DNA from: Flavobacteriales bacterium
GTDB taxonomy: Bacteria; Bacteroidota; Bacteroidia; Flavobacteriales; BACL11
Assembly: GCA_002724895.1 (NCBI GenBank)
Contig: PBQB01000087.1
Location: 1 to 9,984 of the forward strand
Length of the DNA: 9,984 bases
Direction of reading: 5' to 3'
Made by a program: the position numbers and the translations under genes. A model generated the notes under the pieces. The model was not told the DNA's origin, searched no databases, and worked only from the letters and a program-made list of their open reading frames with translations. Positions 6,869 to 9,984 of the stretch are shown here, piece by piece. The stretch's first letter is position 1; the number at the start of each line of letters is the position of its first letter.

Positions 6869-8299
6869 ATGCTTGATTTAAAATATACTTACTTAACTCT
6901 TCCTAGTTTATTTCATAGTTTAACAAAACCTAGTTCTTTTCCAAAACCTGAAATTTTCTTATCAAATAATCAATTATATAAGAAATTTAATTTATCAATT
7001 AGAAATAAAGATAAATTACTTGATATTATTTTAGATGAAAAGTATCATGAAAAATCTTTTGCTCAAGCATATGCTGGACACCAGTTTGGACATTTTACTA
7101 AATTAGGAGATGGAAGAGCAATAATTATAGGTGAATATCTTACAAAAATTAATAATAGAGTTGATATACAATTAAAAGGGGCAGGAATTACAGAATATTC
7201 AAGAAATGGAGATGGAAAAGCAACCTTAAGGTCAATGCTTAGAGAATATTTAATTAGTGAAGCTATGTATTACTTAAATATACCAACTTCTAGAAGTTTA
7301 GCTGTTATTAAAACTGGTGAAGATATTTTTAGAGAAGCTAAAGAAGATGGAGGTTTATTAGTAAGAATAATGAAAAGTCATATTAGAGTAGGCACATTTG
7401 AATATGCCTCATATTTTAGTTCGGTTAATGATTTAAAAAAGCTTACATATTATACTATTGCTAGATTATGCCCTGAATTAAAAGATAAAGAAAACCCTCC
7501 ACTAGAGTTATTAAATTTTGTAATGCATAAACAAATTGAATTAGTAATAAATTGGATGAGAATTGGTTTTATTCATGGAGTTATGAACACAGATAACACA
7601 TCTATTTCTGGAGAATCTTTTGATTATGGTCCTTGTGCATTTATCAACAGCTATGATCCTTATAAGGTATATAGTTCAATTGATTTTAATGGAAGATATT
7701 CATTTGGAAATCAAGCAAAAATTATTAAATGGAATATAGCAAGATTTGCAGAATCACTTCTTCCTTTAATTAATCATAATAAAGAAAAATCAATTATTCT
7801 TGCTCAATCAGTTTTAGATAAGTTTGATGAAATTTGGAGAGAAAAATATTATTTAATGATGTTGAAAAAAATAGGAATTAATAGTAATAAAGAAAAATTA
7901 TATCCACTAGTGGATGATCTTTTGTATATCATGAAAAAAAATAATTTGGACTTTACAAACACATTTTTTTCTCTTTCTTATGAAAATTTTAAAACAAGTA
8001 ATATTATAATTAATATTGATTTTATTAAATGGAAAAAAAGACGAGATCATATTATTCGTAAAAGTAATAGTATAAAAGATAGTATGTTAACAATGAAAAA
8101 AAGTAATCCTATTGTTATTCCAAGAAATAATTTAGTTCATAAGGCAATTGAAGATGCAGTTAATGGAGATACAGCATTAATTAATAAACTTTTAGGACTT
8201 TATTCAAATCCTTACAAATATAAGGACGGGTTAGATGAGTTTATGACTCCTCCTAGTTCAGATTTTGAAAAATGTTTTCAAACATATTGTGGAACTTAA
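6869..8299 (+). CDS. selO: SelO/YdiU-family protein adenylyltransferase (AMPylase)
   Basis: A 476-residue selenoprotein O-family pseudokinase, which transfers AMP from ATP to Ser/Thr/Tyr of target proteins and is linked to redox stress. Signatures are FAQAYAGHQFGHF (64-76), LGDGRA (79-84), QLKGAG (101-106), GDGKATLRSMLREYL (114-128), RIMKSHIRVGTFEYA (166-180) and MNTDN followed by FDYGPCAF (239-258). The residues I recall as essential in Pseudomonas syringae SelO (K113, E136, R176, R183, D252, N253, D262) all align here at a constant offset of ten: K103, E126, R166, R173, D242, N243 and D252. Catalysis is therefore expected. The C-terminus ends in FQTYCGT, so the redox cysteine near the end (C474) is kept and no selenocysteine is used. 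By hand alignment, its E. coli disulfide partner (C272) is Y268 here, while C256 lies just after the DYGP loop. The ATG at 6869 gives the expected N-terminal motif (TLPSLF). A hairpin follows the stop. Confidence 0.95.
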   Translation: MLDLKYTYLTLPSLFHSLTKPSSFPKPEIFLSNNQLYKKFNLSIRNKDKLLDIILDEKYHEKSFAQAYAGHQFGHFTKLGDGRAIIIGEYLTKINNRVDIQLKGAGITEYSRNGDGKATLRSMLREYLISEAMYYLNIPTSRSLAVIKTGEDIFREAKEDGGLLVRIMKSHIRVGTFEYASYFSSVNDLKKLTYYTIARLCPELKDKENPPLELLNFVMHKQIELVINWMRIGFIHGVMNTDNTSISGESFDYGPCAFINSYDPYKVYSSIDFNGRYSFGNQAKIIKWNIARFAESLLPLINHNKEKSIILAQSVLDKFDEIWREKYYLMMLKKIGINSNKEKLYPLVDDLLYIMKKNNLDFTNTFFSLSYENFKTSNIIINIDFIKWKKRRDHIIRKSNSIKDSMLTMKKSNPIVIPRNNLVHKAIEDAVNGDTALINKLLGLYSNPYKYKDGLDEFMTPPSSDFEKCFQTYCGT

Positions 8300-8345
8300 T
8301 ACTAAATCTAAATCCTTACTCAATTTAGTAGTTCAATAATTTTTT
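8300..8345 (+). terminator. putative intrinsic terminator after SelO
   Basis: A perfect 8-bp inverted repeat, TACTAAAT at 8300-8307 and ATTTAGTA at 8323-8330, starts one base after the SelO stop codon. The run TTTTTT follows at 8340-8345. A second copy of CTAAAT at 8308-8313 could pair with the same right arm to give a shorter hairpin with a 9-base loop. The stem has only one G-C pair, so its strength is doubtful. Confidence 0.4.
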
Positions 8346-8409
8346 AGACATTAAGATATTTTTAAATAAAAAAAATATACAATAAAATCTATAATAATTT
8401 TTTTGTATT

Positions 8410-8417
8410 TATTTTTG
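8410..8417 (+). promoter_or_regulatory. putative -7 element next to the photolyase start codon
   Basis: The bases TATTTTTG match TAnnTTTG and end three bases before the ATG at 8421. If it works as a -7 element, the transcript would begin at or very near the A of the start codon, giving a leaderless mRNA. No -33 TTTG is present at the expected distance and the region is T-rich, so chance is a real alternative. Confidence 0.25.
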
Positions 8418-8420
8418 CAA

Positions 8421-9869
8421 ATGGGCAAAAAATTAAATATCGTATGGTTAAAAAGAGATCTAAGAATTAATGATCATCAACCTCTTTTTGATGCTGAAAA
8501 ATCAAATCTTGATTACATAATTATTTATCTTTTTGAACCTAAAATGATGGCACATTTTGATTTCAGTATAAGACATCAACAATTTATTTATTATTCTATT
8601 TTAGAAATGAATAAATCACTTTTTAAATATAAACGAAAAGTTCATATCTTTAATTCTGATGCACCTATTTTTTTTAGTTATTTATCAAGTAAATTTATAA
8701 TTAATAAAGTTTTTTCATACAAAGAAAGTGGAACGTTAATTAGTTGGAATCGTGACAAAAAAGTTTATAATATTTTAAAGAGATTAAATATAGAATGGAA
8801 GGAATTTGATTCACAAGGAATAATTAGAGGAAGTAAAAATAGGATAGGCTGGGATAAAAATTGGTTTAATTATGCAATATCACCCTTAATTATTAATAAT
8901 TATAGTGTAAACAGCTTTAATTTTAAATTAAATTCATTTAAATTCAATATTAAAGATTTTCCTTATTTGTTAGAATACCCAAATCAATTTCAACCAGCAG
9001 GAGAAAAATATGCTTTCAAATACTTAAAATCTTTTATTAAAATAAGACACAAAAATTATAATTACCACATATCACAACCTGAAAATAGCAGATACTCTTG
9101 TGCTCGTATTTCAACTTATCTTTCTTGGGGGAATATTAGTGTAAGACAAGTTTATCAATGTATAAAAAATGCCTTAAATTATAAATTCAATAAACGTATA
9201 TTTAACTCATTTCTTTCCAGATTAAAATGGAGGTCCCATTTTATTCAAAAATTTGAAGTTGATTGTAGCTATGAACATTCTTGTATAAATAGAGGGTATG
9301 AAAATGTGATTTATCAAAATGATAATAAGCTTTTAGAAAGTTGGAAAAAAGGAAAAACAGGTTTTCCATTAGTTGATGCAAGTATGAGATGTCTTATAAA
9401 TACAGGCTGGCTTAATTTTAGAATGAGAGCTATGCTTGTTTCATTTCTTTGTCATTATTTAGAACAAGATTGGAGAAGAGGAGTTTATTATATGGCAAAA
9501 TTATTTTTAGATTACGAACCTGGAATTCATTTCACACAGTTTCAAATGCAAGCAGGAACAACTGGAATTAATTCCATTCGTATTTATAATCCAATTAAAC
9601 AATCAATTGAAAGGGATCCTAATTGTATATTTATAAAAAAATGGTTGCCAGAGTTATCAAAAATTAAAAATGATTTTGTTCATAAACCATGGTTATTAAC
9701 AGAACTTGATTTAATAGATTTAACTATTCCTGATTATTACAGGAAACCTATAGTTTCACCAAATTTATCAAATAAAAATATTAGGAATCAATTATGGGGT
9801 CTTCGAAAAAATAGCCATGTCAAAGAGGAATCCAAACGACTTTTAAGAATACATGTAAGAAGAAAATAA
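8421..9869 (+). CDS. divergent photolyase/cryptochrome-family FAD protein
   Basis: A 482-residue, full-length member of the photolyase/cryptochrome family, which uses blue light and FAD for DNA repair or signalling. The N-terminal Rossmann-like antenna domain starts at once with LNIVWLKRDLRINDH (5-19). The helical FAD domain carries CARISTYLSWG (227-237), LKWRSHFIQKFEV (268-280), GKTGFPLVDASMRCL (311-325), TGWLNFRMRAML (328-339), QDWRRG (349-354) and QMQAGTTGIN (375-384). Hand alignment to E. coli PhrB gives E274 as R267, N341 as F333, M345 as A337, N378 as H370, W384 as M376 and W382 as F374. Of the Trp triad (W306, W359, W382) only W359 (W351) remains. The fold and FAD site are clear, but repair of CPD lesions cannot be assumed. 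I chose the ATG at 8421. A TTG at 8403 would add six residues (MYLFLQ) not expected in the family, since MGKKLNIVWLKRDLR is the usual start. It lies 121 bases after SelO on the same strand. Confidence 0.92.
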   Translation: MGKKLNIVWLKRDLRINDHQPLFDAEKSNLDYIIIYLFEPKMMAHFDFSIRHQQFIYYSILEMNKSLFKYKRKVHIFNSDAPIFFSYLSSKFIINKVFSYKESGTLISWNRDKKVYNILKRLNIEWKEFDSQGIIRGSKNRIGWDKNWFNYAISPLIINNYSVNSFNFKLNSFKFNIKDFPYLLEYPNQFQPAGEKYAFKYLKSFIKIRHKNYNYHISQPENSRYSCARISTYLSWGNISVRQVYQCIKNALNYKFNKRIFNSFLSRLKWRSHFIQKFEVDCSYEHSCINRGYENVIYQNDNKLLESWKKGKTGFPLVDASMRCLINTGWLNFRMRAMLVSFLCHYLEQDWRRGVYYMAKLFLDYEPGIHFTQFQMQAGTTGINSIRIYNPIKQSIERDPNCIFIKKWLPELSKIKNDFVHKPWLLTELDLIDLTIPDYYRKPIVSPNLSNKNIRNQLWGLRKNSHVKEESKRLLRIHVRRK

Positions 9870-9893
9870 AATTATACCATTTTAGAGCTTTAG

Positions 9894-9938
9894 TTAATTA
9901 AATCTAAAAGATTTACATAAAAATTAATTGTTTTTTTT
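9894..9938 (+). terminator. possible weak terminator hairpin after the photolyase gene
   Basis: A perfect 7-bp stem with an AAA loop (TAAATCT at 9899-9905, AGATTTA at 9909-9915) lies inside a possible outer pairing of TTAATT (9894-9899) with AATTAA (9922-9927); the two share base 9899. Eight T residues follow at 9931-9938. This is the layout of an intrinsic terminator, but the stem is almost all A-T. The rest of 9870-9984 shows nothing else I can support. Confidence 0.3.
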
Positions 9939-9984
9939 ATTATTTTTAGTCTATTTATTTTAATTTATTCTAAATATAAATTAC

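Noticed and set aside
8403..8420. TTG start that would add six residues to the photolyase-family protein
   Set aside because: The ATG at 8421 gives the N-terminus expected for the family, and the extra residues are hydrophobic without forming a signal peptide.

Overview
The window is a very A+T-rich stretch (roughly a quarter G+C by eye) from a bacterium that looks like an uncultivated, probably marine, member of the Bacteroidota, most likely Flavobacteriia. The reasons are the base composition and tight spacing, weak or absent Shine-Dalgarno sequences, matches to the Bacteroidota -7 promoter element TAnnTTTG, two secreted proteins with type IX secretion (T9SS)-like C-terminal tails, and protein sequences that read like flavobacterial versions of PlsC, SelO and photolyase. 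Taxonomy here is inference.

Layout. (1) 1-2198, plus strand: the 3' end of a large BNR/sortilin-type beta-propeller protein, cut by the window edge, followed 11 bases later by a PlsC-like 1-acylglycerol-3-phosphate acyltransferase. (2) 2222-6665, minus strand, reading right to left: an M32 metallocarboxypeptidase, an MFS_3-type exporter, a secreted PHB-depolymerase/feruloyl-esterase-like hydrolase and a small secreted cysteine-containing protein. The gaps are 38, 28 and 7 bases, so this is probably one operon. It converges on the acyltransferase with only 23 bases between the stop codons. (3) A 203-base divergent intergenic region. (4) 6869-9869, plus strand: SelO (protein AMPylase) and a photolyase/cryptochrome-family flavoprotein, separated by 121 bases that contain a terminator-like hairpin.

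How the genes may work together. The minus-strand cluster pairs surface or extracellular hydrolysis (esterase, secreted partner) with a membrane transporter and a cytoplasmic peptidase, but no shared substrate can be read from the sequence. SelO and the photolyase-family protein both suit oxidative or light stress, although the hairpin suggests they are not simply co-transcribed.

Most of the window is ordinary housekeeping and accessory content. The most notable item is the photolyase-family protein: by hand alignment to E. coli PhrB, most of the CPD-recognition positions and two of the three electron-transfer tryptophans are replaced. It therefore belongs to a divergent clade whose substrate cannot be assumed. 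I found no CRISPR array, tRNA, rRNA, insertion sequence or defence system, and I do not claim a new multi-gene system.
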